This document shows positions 51,761 through 60,486 of a stretch of 64,000 nucleotides of DNA, piece after piece. The DNA lies in contig NZ_OX030782.1 in NCBI RefSeq assembly GCF_943733665.1, positions 1,700,501 through 1,764,500 of the forward strand, in the 5' to 3' direction. This stretch comes from Aquimarina sp. Aq107. GTDB taxonomy: Bacteria; Bacteroidota; Bacteroidia; Flavobacteriales; Flavobacteriaceae. Under the pieces are notes generated by a model. It was not told where the DNA came from. It did not search any database and saw nothing but the letters and a program-made list of their open reading frames with translations. The translations under genes were made by a program, and so were the position numbers. The stretch's first letter is position 1. Each line of letters begins with the position of its first letter.

Positions 51761-53077
51761 ATGAGTACTTTTCAGATAGAAGGAGGGCATCAGCTCAAAG
51801 GTGAAATTACACCTCAAGGAGCTAAAAATGAGGCTCTACAGATTCTTTGTGCAGTATTATTAACCCCAGAGAAAGTGACGATTTCTAATATACCTGATAT
51901 TAGAGATGTCAATAAGCTTATAGAAATCCTTAGAAATTTGGGGGTTAAAATCCAGAAGCTAGGTAAGGGTAAATATACTTTTAAGAGTGATGAGCTAAAT
52001 TTAGAATATCTAGAAAGTGAGCAATTTAAGCAAGAAGGTAGTGGTTTAAGAGGCTCTATTATGATTGTAGGACCTTTATTAGGAAGATTCGGTAAAGGAT
52101 ATATTCCTCGTCCTGGAGGAGATAAGATAGGACGTAGAAGATTAGATACACACTTTGAAGGGTTTATTAATCTTGGTGCTGAGTTTAGATATAATAAAGA
52201 AGAACGCTTTTATGGAGTTGAGGCTCCAGAAGGGTTGAAAGGAACATACATGTTATTGGATGAAGCTTCTGTTACAGGTACTGCAAATATTATAATGGCT
52301 GCTGCTTTGGCAAAAGGAAAAACTACAATTTATAATGCAGCTTGTGAACCATACTTACAGCAATTGTGTAAGATGGTAAATGCAATGGGAGGTAAGATAG
52401 AAGGAGTTGGTTCTAATTTGCTTACTATCGAAGGAGTAGAATCTTTGGGAGGCTGCGAACATAGAGTTCTTCCAGACATGATAGAAATTGGTTCTTGGAT
52501 AGGTTTGGCAGCAATGACCAAAAGCGAAATAACAATTAAAAATGTAAGTTGGGAAAATTTAGGAGTAATACCCAATACATTCAGAAAACTTGGTATTACT
52601 TTAGAAAGAGTAGGTGATGATATTTATATCCCTGCACATGTTGACGGGTATCAAATAGAAAGTTATATCGACGGTTCGTTTATGACCATTGCAGATGCAC
52701 CTTGGCCAGGATTTACGCCAGATTTATTGAGTATTGTTTTGGTAGTGGCTACGCAAGCAAGAGGAGAAGTAATGGTACATCAGAAGATGTTCGAGAGTCG
52801 TTTGTTCTTTGTAGACAAGCTTATAGATATGGGAGCTAAAATCATTTTATGTGATCCACATAGAGCAACTATTATAGGTCATGATTTTAAATCTACTTTA
52901 AAAGCAACGACTATGGTATCTCCAGATATTAGGGCTGGAATATCTTTGTTGATAGCAGCTTTGAGTGCTAAAGGAACATCAACTATTCATAATATCGAAC
53001 AGATTGATCGTGGGTATGAAGATATAGATGATCGTTTAAGAGCTATTGGAGCAAAAATAATACGCATAGATTCTTAA
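51761..53077 (+). CDS. murA: UDP-N-acetylglucosamine 1-carboxyvinyltransferase (MurA), Cys to Asp variant
   Basis: This enzyme transfers enolpyruvate from PEP to UDP-GlcNAc, the first committed step of peptidoglycan synthesis. It has 438 residues with the two-domain EPSP-synthase fold: GAKNEALQILCAVLLT and the loop RFGKGYIPRPGGDKIGRRRLDTHF. In E. coli the loop residue is Cys115 (PGGCxIG), which fosfomycin alkylates. Here the aligned residue is Asp121 (PGGDKIG). Asp variants of MurA occur in mycobacteria and others and make the enzyme insensitive to fosfomycin. Confidence 0.95.
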   Translation: MSTFQIEGGHQLKGEITPQGAKNEALQILCAVLLTPEKVTISNIPDIRDVNKLIEILRNLGVKIQKLGKGKYTFKSDELNLEYLESEQFKQEGSGLRGSIMIVGPLLGRFGKGYIPRPGGDKIGRRRLDTHFEGFINLGAEFRYNKEERFYGVEAPEGLKGTYMLLDEASVTGTANIIMAAALAKGKTTIYNAACEPYLQQLCKMVNAMGGKIEGVGSNLLTIEGVESLGGCEHRVLPDMIEIGSWIGLAAMTKSEITIKNVSWENLGVIPNTFRKLGITLERVGDDIYIPAHVDGYQIESYIDGSFMTIADAPWPGFTPDLLSIVLVVATQARGEVMVHQKMFESRLFFVDKLIDMGAKIILCDPHRATIIGHDFKSTLKATTMVSPDIRAGISLLIAALSAKGTSTIHNIEQIDRGYEDIDDRLRAIGAKIIRIDS

Positions 53078-53100
53078 GAAATAAAGAAGTATATAAACAA

Positions 53101-53132
53101 AAAGAGGAACTTTAATAAAAGTTCCTCTTTTT
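53101..53132. terminator. Bidirectional terminator between murA and the DEAD helicase
   Basis: AAAGAGGAACTTT pairs with AAAGTTCCTCTTT around a 4-base loop, with A and T runs, between convergent genes. Confidence 0.92.
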
Positions 53133-53134
53133 GT

Positions 53135-54445
53135 TTATATCATAGATACGCGTACCTTCTTTTTCTTTAATCTTGTGTTTGTAACTTGTTCAATTACCTT
53201 TTTTGCTTTAGAGGCTTTGACCGCAACAAAAGCGCAATCCGGTTTAATTTCTATTATACCTAGTTCTTCTTTGCTTAATTTTCCTTGTTTAAAGAAAAGT
53301 CCAGCGATATCGCCTTTAGATATTTTATCTCTTCTTCCTCCAGAAATAAATAAAGTTTTCCAGTTGGATTGATTAGGAATAGGAGCATCAACTAATTCCT
53401 CGATTACAGGATCAATGATGAAGTCAGGAAGTTGTTCATCTTTCCATTGCAGTATGTAAGCGGTTCCGTCTGCATTCATTCTTGCAGTTCTACCATTTCT
53501 ATGAGTAAATTCTTGACTTTTTAGTGGTAAATGGTAGTGAATTATATATTTTATTTCAGGAATATCAATTCCTCTTGCAGCTAGATCCGTAGCAATTATA
53601 ATTTGATGAGTTCCGTTACGAAATTTAATTAATGCACGTTCTCTATCTTTCTGCTCCATTCCACCGTAAAAACAACCGTGACTGATTTTATGTTCTTTTA
53701 AATAATCACTCACTCGTTGTATAGAATCTTTGTAATTGCAAAAGATAATCCCCGGTTGGTTTCCGATATGACTTAGAGCTTTTACTAATATTGGTAATTT
53801 GTCTTTTGTATCAGAAACGATACTTTTTATTTGTAATTGCGAATGACCTTCATCTAGGTAGTCAATCTGAACGGGATTATGTAGTCCCACAAATTCTGGA
53901 ACACTTACTTCTTGAGTTGCCGATGTTAAAACTCTCTTTTGAATATTCGGTAAATTTTCTATAATCTCGGTCATTTCTTTTTCAAATCCGATTTCCAATG
54001 ATTTATCGAATTCATCAAGAACAATTGTTTTTATAAAATCGATAGAAAAATTGTCTCTTCGTAAACGATCAGCAACTCTTCCCGGCGTCCCGATTAGAAT
54101 TGCAGGACGATGTTTTAAATCTAATCTATCTTGCGACCCAGCTCTTCCTCCGTATACTGCATTTATTTTATATCCGGTACCCATATCTCTTGCTACTTGC
54201 TCAATCTGAATAGCTAGTTCTCTAGAAGGCACAAGAATCAGCGTTTGTATTTCGGTACAATTTTTATCAAGTGCTTCGATGATGGGTAGGAGAAAAGCCA
54301 AAGTTTTTCCAGTACCTGTAGGTGATAGTAATACTATATTGTCGCTAGAAGATATTGCTAATTTGGCTTCTTCTTGCATAGGGTTAAGCTTTTCAATCCC
54401 TAGTTTTTGCAATATAAGTTGTTGGTTTTTTACAATAGTTGACAT
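53135..54445 (-). CDS. DEAD-box RNA helicase with DbpA-type RNA-binding domain
   Basis: This 436-residue helicase has the Q motif near LNPMQEEAKLAI, Walker A LSPTGTGKTLAFLLP, motif II VLDEFDKSLE (a DEFD variant of DEAD), SAT box TSATQEV, and motif VI HRNGRTARM. The C-terminal DbpA-like domain is visible: DKISKGDIAGLFFKQGKLSKEELGIIEIKPDCAFVAVKAS. It likely acts in 50S ribosome assembly. The -7 box TACCTTTG ends only 4 bases before the ATG, so the mRNA may be leaderless. Confidence 0.93.
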   Translation of the reverse strand: MSTIVKNQQLILQKLGIEKLNPMQEEAKLAISSSDNIVLLSPTGTGKTLAFLLPIIEALDKNCTEIQTLILVPSRELAIQIEQVARDMGTGYKINAVYGGRAGSQDRLDLKHRPAILIGTPGRVADRLRRDNFSIDFIKTIVLDEFDKSLEIGFEKEMTEIIENLPNIQKRVLTSATQEVSVPEFVGLHNPVQIDYLDEGHSQLQIKSIVSDTKDKLPILVKALSHIGNQPGIIFCNYKDSIQRVSDYLKEHKISHGCFYGGMEQKDRERALIKFRNGTHQIIIATDLAARGIDIPEIKYIIHYHLPLKSQEFTHRNGRTARMNADGTAYILQWKDEQLPDFIIDPVIEELVDAPIPNQSNWKTLFISGGRRDKISKGDIAGLFFKQGKLSKEELGIIEIKPDCAFVAVKASKAKKVIEQVTNTRLKKKKVRVSMI

Positions 54446-54449
54446 CGTG

Positions 54450-54481
54450 CAAAGGTACAGTTAATTAGCGCTTAAATTCAA
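54450..54481 (-). promoter_or_regulatory. Promoter of the DEAD helicase, probably leaderless
   Basis: On the minus strand TTG (54479-54481) and TACCTTTG (54450-54457) are 21 bases apart, and the ATG starts 4 bases later. Transcription would begin at or beside the start codon. Confidence 0.6.
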
Positions 54482-54772
54482 TAAAATTTTGAAACGAATA
54501 GAATAAAATTAGAGCTCTTTGCTTGATTTTTCTTATATTTTGACTGGAGTTAGATACTTCATATTTCACGCAGATACATCTTATAGGTTGCTTAGGGAAG
54601 GTTTATTTTTATTTTTTTAGTAAGTATTTACATTGTTTCAGAGAAAATTCCCTAAATTTAATTGCACAACATCACTTTAAATACATTTTACTCACAGATT
54701 GACTTAGTAGGATCAAGTGTTTTTTTAAAAGGGTTTAACGCAGATTTAATATATAATATTTAAAGTTTAATT
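54482..54772. other. Gene-free interval, divergent promoters
   Basis: This AT-rich stretch separates the DEAD helicase (minus) from the REC-GT2 gene (plus). Besides the helicase promoter no exact TAnnTTTG box for the plus-strand gene, repeat or hairpin was found in it. Confidence 0.5.
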
Positions 54773-55933
54773 ATGAAAAGAATTTTAACAATAGATGATC
54801 AACAATTAATTTTATTATCCTTAGAAAAACATCTTTCCGATCTTGGTTATGAGGTAAAATGTGCTGATAATGGAAAAGAAGGTCTGTTATTGTTTGAATC
54901 CTTTTCGCCTGATTTGGTTATTGTGGACATCAATATGGACGAAATGTCTGGTTTAGAAGTGATAAAAGCAATAAAAGAGAAAAAGAAATCTGATGTAAAA
55001 ATATTAGTGCTTTCTGGAAATAATGATGAAGATACTATTATTGATGGTTTTGATTTAGGGATTGATGATTATATGAAAAAACCGTTATCACTTAACGAAG
55101 TTTCTGTTAGAATAGGTAGGATTTTTGGAATCAAACATGATAGAACTCCTTCAGAAGATTCTAAAGGAAAAATGTTGCAAAGGAATTGTGTAGGAGTTGT
55201 GATACCTTGCTATAATGAAGAAAAAAGATTATTAAGTAAAGAGTTTATAGATTTTACAAATAGTAATTTAGGGTATCACTTATGTTTTGTTAATGACGGT
55301 AGTACTGATGATACTCTTAATGTGTTATTAGAATTGAGTAAAGGCAGAGAAGATAGTATAAGTGTTTATAATTGTGAAAAGAATGGAGGTAAAGGAGAAG
55401 CTGTGCGGCAAGGAGTTTTACATTTGGCCAAGGACAAACAGTTAGATTATATTGGGTATTTAGATGCAGATTTGTCTACAGATTTTAGGGATTTTGATGA
55501 TCTTGTTCAAACAATAGCTACTTCCGATTTTAAAATAGTAAGTGGTTCTAGAATGAGTAGGATGGGAGCAGATATTACTAAGGAATCTGCTCGTAAAATT
55601 ATAAGTAAAACAATCAACTTGATAATTCGAAATATCTTGGGGATGTCATTTAATGATACTCAATGTGGTGCTAAAATCATGGATAAGGAAGTTTTTAATG
55701 AGTTATTTAAAGATAAGTTTATTACAAGATGGCTGTTTGATGTGGAGATTTTTATGAGAATGCGCAAATTTTATGGAAAGAAAAAAGCTGTTTCATATAT
55801 ATGTGAACAACCATTAAAAAGATGGATTCATGCGGATGGGTCTAAATTGTCAATGAAGGATTCTGTAAAAATAGTGGGACAACTTGGACACATAGCGTAT
55901 CATTATGGAGTTAAAGTTAAAAGTACTGCGTAA
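54773..55933 (+). CDS. Response regulator receiver fused to family 2 glycosyltransferase
   Basis: This 386-residue protein has two parts. Residues 1-120 are a receiver domain: acidic pair Asp8-Asp9, phospho-acceptor Asp52 (VIVDINMDEMSG), Ser81 (VLSGNN) and Lys103 (MKKPLS). Residues 139-375 are a GT2 glycosyltransferase of the DPM1/polyprenol-phosphate type: VIPCYNEE (143-150), NDGSTDD (174-180), YLDADLSTD (229-237, with the DAD metal site) and the later W-L-F-D-V-E region TRWLFDVEIFMRM. No membrane helix follows, so the enzyme is probably cytosolic or peripheral. The combination implies that phosphorylation controls sugar transfer to a lipid or protein acceptor. An HPt protein is encoded convergently just downstream. 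Confidence 0.9.
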   Translation: MKRILTIDDQQLILLSLEKHLSDLGYEVKCADNGKEGLLLFESFSPDLVIVDINMDEMSGLEVIKAIKEKKKSDVKILVLSGNNDEDTIIDGFDLGIDDYMKKPLSLNEVSVRIGRIFGIKHDRTPSEDSKGKMLQRNCVGVVIPCYNEEKRLLSKEFIDFTNSNLGYHLCFVNDGSTDDTLNVLLELSKGREDSISVYNCEKNGGKGEAVRQGVLHLAKDKQLDYIGYLDADLSTDFRDFDDLVQTIATSDFKIVSGSRMSRMGADITKESARKIISKTINLIIRNILGMSFNDTQCGAKIMDKEVFNELFKDKFITRWLFDVEIFMRMRKFYGKKKAVSYICEQPLKRWIHADGSKLSMKDSVKIVGQLGHIAYHYGVKVKSTA

Positions 55934-55942
55934 AAAATATAG

Positions 55943-56263
55943 TTATAGCGTGCTCTCCAAATACCGAGTAATATTTTCTAATATACTTTCGAATTCTTCT
56001 CGGAGTATTTCTGATTCATTTTTTAAATTATCCTCGTATTTCTCAGCGGTATCATAACTGGTTTTCAATCCTAGAATACTAATCTTATGTTTAAGCTTAT
56101 GCACATCTTCTGCAGCTTTATTGTATTTCTTTGATTTAATACTTAGGATATACTTTTCTTTTTCTTCAGGAAATTCTCTCCTTATAACAGCGAAAATTTT
56201 TTCTTCAAAAACTTTATCACCGTTTGATAATTTATTAATAAAAGATAAATTAGGTTCTTCCAT
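55943..56263 (-). CDS. Histidine phosphotransfer (HPt) domain protein
   Basis: This 106-residue all-helical protein has the HPt motif VHKLKHKISILGL, with phospho-His at residue 55, within a four-helix bundle pattern (FEEKIFAVIRREFPEEKEKYILSIKSKKYNKAAEDVHKLKHK). It has no catalytic domain, so it passes phosphoryl groups between a hybrid kinase and a receiver. It ends 9 bases from the end of the REC-GT2 gene on the opposite strand, which makes that protein its probable partner. The kinase is not in this window. Confidence 0.8.
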   Translation of the reverse strand: MEEPNLSFINKLSNGDKVFEEKIFAVIRREFPEEKEKYILSIKSKKYNKAAEDVHKLKHKISILGLKTSYDTAEKYEDNLKNESEILREEFESILENITRYLESTL

Positions 56264-56721
56264 CGGTTATGTATTATTTAAGTGGTACTTCAAATTTACA
56301 TTTAATTATGATATTTTAAAGTTATTTTTTAATGTTAATTAAGGGAATTTTTAGTGTTTATTGTGTGTTTAAATATTAATGATCTAAAGTTTAATATACA
56401 TAATACTTCAATTTTGATTTTCTCTAATGATGCACTACACTTTTCTTAAAGAGTGTTTTTTTTTCTCTGAATTTTGTTTATAACGTTCATTATTAACTTG
56501 TTTTTTGTTAACAAGTGATGATTTCTATGATGAATTTTATGGTTATTAACAATTTTAGTAGGAAAATAATACTTTGTTATTATAGTTATTAACATAAATT
56601 GTGTTTTTTGTCGATAAAAATATACTTTATGGATATTTACTAACATTTTTTTGTTTTAAATGTTGATTATATGTTAATAACTTATTATATTTACTATAAT
56701 TAATCCTTAAATCACACAGTT
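56264..56721. other. Long AT-rich intergenic region with repeated TTATTAAC
   Basis: No gene was found here. The octamer TTATTAAC occurs at 56490-56497, 56543-56550 and 56586-56593 and reversed as GTTAATAA at 56673-56680. A 7-pair hairpin ACTTGTT/AACAAGT spans 56496-56516 without a T run. It may be a regulatory region for the small ORF at 56722. Confidence 0.5.
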
Positions 56722-56820
56722 ATGAATCATCTTTATTCTTCTATTGAACTTATTTTTAAAAGTGCTGTTGACTTCTTAAGAGATCTTCCCGGCGCATCTA
56801 GTTATGCGATCCGTAAATAA
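56722..56820 (+). CDS. Small ORF, 32 aa, hypothetical
   Basis: A 32-codon frame (MNHLYSSIELIFKSAVDFL...SSYAIRK) has an amphipathic first half and ends in RDLPGASSYAIRK. It is followed 33 bases later by a very strong terminator, and nothing else lies between the HPt gene and that terminator, so a short transcript with this frame is likely. It may be a small protein, a leader or part of a regulatory RNA. The peptide matches no family known to me. Confidence 0.45.
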   Translation: MNHLYSSIELIFKSAVDFLRDLPGASSYAIRK

Positions 56821-56853
56821 CAATAAATTGTTTAGTGTAGTTTATAAATAGTC

Positions 56854-56888
56854 AAAGAGGTTGTTTTCCATAAGACAACCTCTTTTTT
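56854..56888 (+). terminator. Strong terminator after the 32-codon ORF
   Basis: AAAGAGGTTGTTTT and its partner (ending ACAACCTCTTT) form about 14 pairs around loop CCAT, followed by a run of T. Confidence 0.9.
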
Positions 56889-56972
56889 ATACTACTATAT
56901 TAGAATATATGCACAATTGCACTTGCTGAATACTCAAATATTTTGTTCTTTGCATTTCTATAGTACTATATA

Positions 56973-57545
56973 TTGAAGGATTTAGAACAAAAAATACGCT
57001 CTTTTACACCCGTTAGTGATTCTGATATGGAGTATGGGTTGCAATTCTACAGAAAAGAAATTTATAAAAAAGGTGCATATCTTGTTAAGCCAGAACAATC
57101 TATTCAGGATTTTTACTTTATGAAGAAAGGCTGTGTAACCTATTATACCATGGAAGAAGGGGTGACCAGAGTTATGGAGTTTTTTACAGAAGGTTCTTTT
57201 TTTACAGATTTGTATCCATATATTGAAGAAATTCCGTCCGAATCATATTTAGAAGTAATCGAGGATTCTATCGTGTATACTATTTCTAAGACTGATGCCC
57301 TTAAAGTTTTCGATTATTCTCATGCATTAGAACGTTTTGGAAGATTATCTATGCAAAAGGCTTTTATTAATAATTTTCAAAGAATTAATAGAATGAAGAA
57401 TATTTCTAACCAGGAACGTTATCTTCAGTTATTAGAAAAGCGACCTTCACTTTTTCAACGAGTCCCTCAATATCTTATTGCTTCTTATTTAGGGTTAACT
57501 CCAGTTGGGCTTTCTAAAATAAGAAAGAGGCTAAGTCAACAATGA
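56973..57545 (+). CDS. Crp/Fnr family transcriptional regulator
   Basis: This 190-residue protein starts at TTG 56973 (KDLEQKIRSFTPVSDSDMEYG); an ATG at 57027 would cut the first helix. A cyclic-nucleotide-binding-type beta barrel (YLVKPEQSIQDFYFMKKGCVTYYTMEEGVTRVMEFFTEGSFFTD) and a C-terminal helix-turn-helix (RVPQYLIASYLGLTPVGLSKIRKRL) are clear. It has no cysteine cluster for an iron-sulfur centre. It sits before the acyl-CoA dehydrogenase operon and may control it, although a 212-base gap separates them. Confidence 0.9.
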   Translation: MKDLEQKIRSFTPVSDSDMEYGLQFYRKEIYKKGAYLVKPEQSIQDFYFMKKGCVTYYTMEEGVTRVMEFFTEGSFFTDLYPYIEEIPSESYLEVIEDSIVYTISKTDALKVFDYSHALERFGRLSMQKAFINNFQRINRMKNISNQERYLQLLEKRPSLFQRVPQYLIASYLGLTPVGLSKIRKRLSQQ

Positions 57546-57757
57546 TTTAGTAGTAAGATTTTAGGTAACATTTATAATTTAATTAATTTAGAATAGTAAT
57601 GTTCTAAAGGATAAAAGTAGTTTATAGGTCAATTTTTGTTTTAAAAACAAAAGGATATCATAAAATTCATATTTATTAAACCAGTTTAATTAGAATCTAC
57701 TAAATATTCACGAAATTTATTGAGTTGTCATTAATCAACTTCTTAAAACTTCACACA

Positions 57758-59572
57758 ATGGCTAAAGAATATATAGATCTAGATACTTTAAAATACCTCT
57801 TATATGATGTTCATCAATTAGAAGAGGTACTACAACAAAAGCGTTTTGCAGATCATGATAAAGAATCACTGAATTTATTTTTGGATTCTGTAAAAGAATT
57901 CTCAGATCGTGAATTGTTTCCCTACTTCAAAGAAATGGATGAGAATCCAGCATATTATAAGGATGGAAGTGTAGTAGTTCATAAGCAAGTAGAGGTTATG
58001 ATGAAAAAGGGTGGTGAGATGGGACTCATTTCAGGAACTTTTGATTATGAGGCTGGAGGATTACAATTACCTATGATGATGTATACAGCATCTGCTTTTA
58101 TTCAAGATGCTGCGAATAATCATTTACCAGGTTATGTAGGATTAACATTAGGTGCAGCAGAATTGATTATTCATTTTGCTAGTAAAGAATTAAATGACAC
58201 GTATGTTCCCAATATGCTTTCTGGAAATTGGGGAGGAACTATGTGTTTAACCGAACCCCAAGCAGGTAGTTCATTGTCTGATGTGGTAACAAAAGCTACG
58301 GAGCAAGAAGATGGTTCTTATAAAATTCTTGGGCAAAAAATATTCATTTCTGGAGGTGACCATCAGTACGCAGAGAATTTTGTGCATCTTGTTTTGGCCC
58401 GTATTGAAGGAGCCCCTCCAGGTACTAAGGGAATATCTTTATTTATCGTTCCTAAAAAAAGACCAGATGGGAATGGTGGTTTAATTCCTAATGATGTGAC
58501 TACTGTTGCAGATTTTCAGAAAATGGGGCAACGCGGATATTGTACTACGCATTTAGGTTTTGGGGATGCCGATGACTGTAAAGGGTGGTTGGTTGGAAAA
58601 CCACATCAAGGTCTTAAGTATATGTTTTTAATGATGAATGGTGCTCGTATTGCTGTTGGAAGAGGAGCTGCTGCAATCGCTACAGCAGCATATCAAGCTT
58701 CATTACAATATGCAAAAGAACGACCGCAAGGCAGAAAATTAGCAAATACGGGTAAAAAGGATCCTGAACAAGGACAGACATTAATAATTAATCATCCAGA
58801 TGTCCGTAGAATGTTATTATTACAAAAAGTAATAGCAGAAGGATCTCTGAGTTTGGTTTTATTGGCATCTAAATACTATGATCTTAAGGAGACTTCTCAG
58901 GACAAATCTGAAAAAGAAAAATATAGCTTATTATTAGAATTGATTATCCCAATGGTTAAAACATATCCGTCAGATATGGGCGCGCAGGCAGTTTCTAATG
59001 GATTACAAGTGCTAGGAGGTTATGGATTTTGTTCCGATTTTATATTACAACAATATCATAGAGATATTCGTATTTTTCCTATTTATGAAGGTACTACAGG
59101 TATTCAATCTCAGGATTTACTGGGTAGAAAACTTTTGATGGAAAATGGTAAAGCGCTAGAAGCACTTAATAATGAAATCATGCAAACTATTCGACAGGCA
59201 TCGGAGTATGATGATCTTCGTAGGTATGCGAATTCACTTGGGGAGAAATTGCTATTAACACAAAAAGTAATAGGTTTCTTGGTTGGATTTGCTAAAAAAG
59301 GAGATTATCAACGTTTTTTATCTGATGCTACTCCCTTTATGGAATTCTTTAGCAATATAACGATCGCATGGATATGGTTAGATATGGCAGTACATGCTAA
59401 AAATGCAATCATAACTGGAAAAGAATCATATTCAGAAGAGTTTTATGAGAGTAAAATCCATGCGATGAAATTTTATTTTAAATATGAATTACCAAAGACC
59501 AGTGGCCTAGCAGAAATTCTTATGGATGAAGAAGTGTTGACCATTTTAGGCGAAAAAGAAGTCTTTAATTGA
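57758..59572 (+). CDS. Acyl-CoA dehydrogenase, long (DmdC/AcdA-like) type
   Basis: The 604-residue flavoenzyme from ATG 57758 starts MAKEYIDLDTLKYLLYDVHQ; the TTG at 57725 is not used. FAD-binding blocks CLTEPQAGSSLSDVVTKAT and GQKIFISGGDH are clear, and the catalytic Glu lies in RIFPIYEGTTGIQSQDLLGRKL. The C-terminal extra domain (about residues 470-604) is typical of the long acyl-CoA dehydrogenases with N- and C-terminal extensions. It oxidises acyl-CoA thioesters with an electron-transfer flavoprotein. It heads an operon with SDRs, a second dehydrogenase and a kinase-like protein. Confidence 0.93.
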   Translation: MAKEYIDLDTLKYLLYDVHQLEEVLQQKRFADHDKESLNLFLDSVKEFSDRELFPYFKEMDENPAYYKDGSVVVHKQVEVMMKKGGEMGLISGTFDYEAGGLQLPMMMYTASAFIQDAANNHLPGYVGLTLGAAELIIHFASKELNDTYVPNMLSGNWGGTMCLTEPQAGSSLSDVVTKATEQEDGSYKILGQKIFISGGDHQYAENFVHLVLARIEGAPPGTKGISLFIVPKKRPDGNGGLIPNDVTTVADFQKMGQRGYCTTHLGFGDADDCKGWLVGKPHQGLKYMFLMMNGARIAVGRGAAAIATAAYQASLQYAKERPQGRKLANTGKKDPEQGQTLIINHPDVRRMLLLQKVIAEGSLSLVLLASKYYDLKETSQDKSEKEKYSLLLELIIPMVKTYPSDMGAQAVSNGLQVLGGYGFCSDFILQQYHRDIRIFPIYEGTTGIQSQDLLGRKLLMENGKALEALNNEIMQTIRQASEYDDLRRYANSLGEKLLLTQKVIGFLVGFAKKGDYQRFLSDATPFMEFFSNITIAWIWLDMAVHAKNAIITGKESYSEEFYESKIHAMKFYFKYELPKTSGLAEILMDEEVLTILGEKEVFN

Positions 59573-59639
59573 TTGGTTTTCATATCAAAAACATTCAAAT
59601 ATTTTAATAATAACAAAACATTAATTCATTACATATATA

Positions 59640-60416
59640 ATGAACAGTATAAAACAATCATTTAACTTAGAAGGAAAAGTAGCGATCGTAACAGGCTCTA
59701 GTAAAGGAATAGGAAGATCAATTGCACAGGGTTTGGCAGAATATGGGGCTAAAGTGGTTATTAGTAGCCGAAGTCAGGAAGCAGTGGATCAGGTAGTTGC
59801 CGAATTTAAAAAAGTTGGACTGGATGCTTTTGGTATTGCTTGTCATGTTGGTAAATCGGATCAACGCGAAGCTTTGGTACAAAAAACTATAGCACACTAT
59901 GGTGGAGTTGATATTTTAGTAAATAATGCAGCAATAAACCCTCTGTATGGCCCGATCGAAGATGCAGATGAGAATGTTTTTGATAAAATAATGGATGTTA
60001 ATGTAAAAGCGCCTTGGATTTTATCCAATCTAACGTTGTCTTCTATGCAAAAACGTGGAGGCGGTAGTATAATTAATATAGCGTCAGTAGAAGCATTACA
60101 TCCTGGAGCAGGTTTAGGATTGTATAGTACCAGTAAAGCCGCTTTATTGATGCTTACTAAAAATCAAGCAAAAGAATGGGGACAATACGGAATTCGTGCT
60201 AATGTAGTATGTCCTGGATTGATTAAAACGAAGTTTAGCGCTGCTCTTTGGCAAAATGAAAAACTATTAAACAAAATAGAAAAAACTTTACCTACATCTC
60301 GTATGGGGATGCCGGATGAAATGTCTGGTATTGTTTGTTTATTGGCCTCAGAGGCTGGGGCATATATGACAGGTGGTGTGTATAACGCAGATGGTGGATA
60401 TATGATAGCCGGTTAG
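59640..60416 (+). CDS. Short-chain dehydrogenase/reductase (SDR)
   Basis: This 258-residue classical SDR has the cofactor motif TGSSKGIGRSIAQ, NNAAINP, and the catalytic Ser and YSTSKAAL (Tyr-x-x-x-Lys). The end motif GMPDEMSGIVCLLASEAGAYMTGGVYNADGG is typical of hydroxyacyl-CoA or 3-oxoacyl reductases. The NADP versus NAD preference is not obvious. It follows the first acyl-CoA dehydrogenase by 67 bases in the operon. In levulinate-type pathways an SDR (LvaD) has a similar position. Confidence 0.93.
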   Translation: MNSIKQSFNLEGKVAIVTGSSKGIGRSIAQGLAEYGAKVVISSRSQEAVDQVVAEFKKVGLDAFGIACHVGKSDQREALVQKTIAHYGGVDILVNNAAINPLYGPIEDADENVFDKIMDVNVKAPWILSNLTLSSMQKRGGGSIINIASVEALHPGAGLGLYSTSKAALLMLTKNQAKEWGQYGIRANVVCPGLIKTKFSAALWQNEKLLNKIEKTLPTSRMGMPDEMSGIVCLLASEAGAYMTGGVYNADGGYMIAG

Positions 60417-60486
60417 TGTAATGTTTTTTGATTTAAAACATCATTTTTATCCAATCAACTGGTTAAACAAATAAGACAATTATAAG

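Noticed and set aside
56446-56646. 66-codon minus-strand frame upstream of the 32-codon ORF
   Set aside because: Composition (Lys, Asn, His, Ile rich) follows the AT-rich DNA, and it overlaps the repeat boxes; no sign of a real protein.
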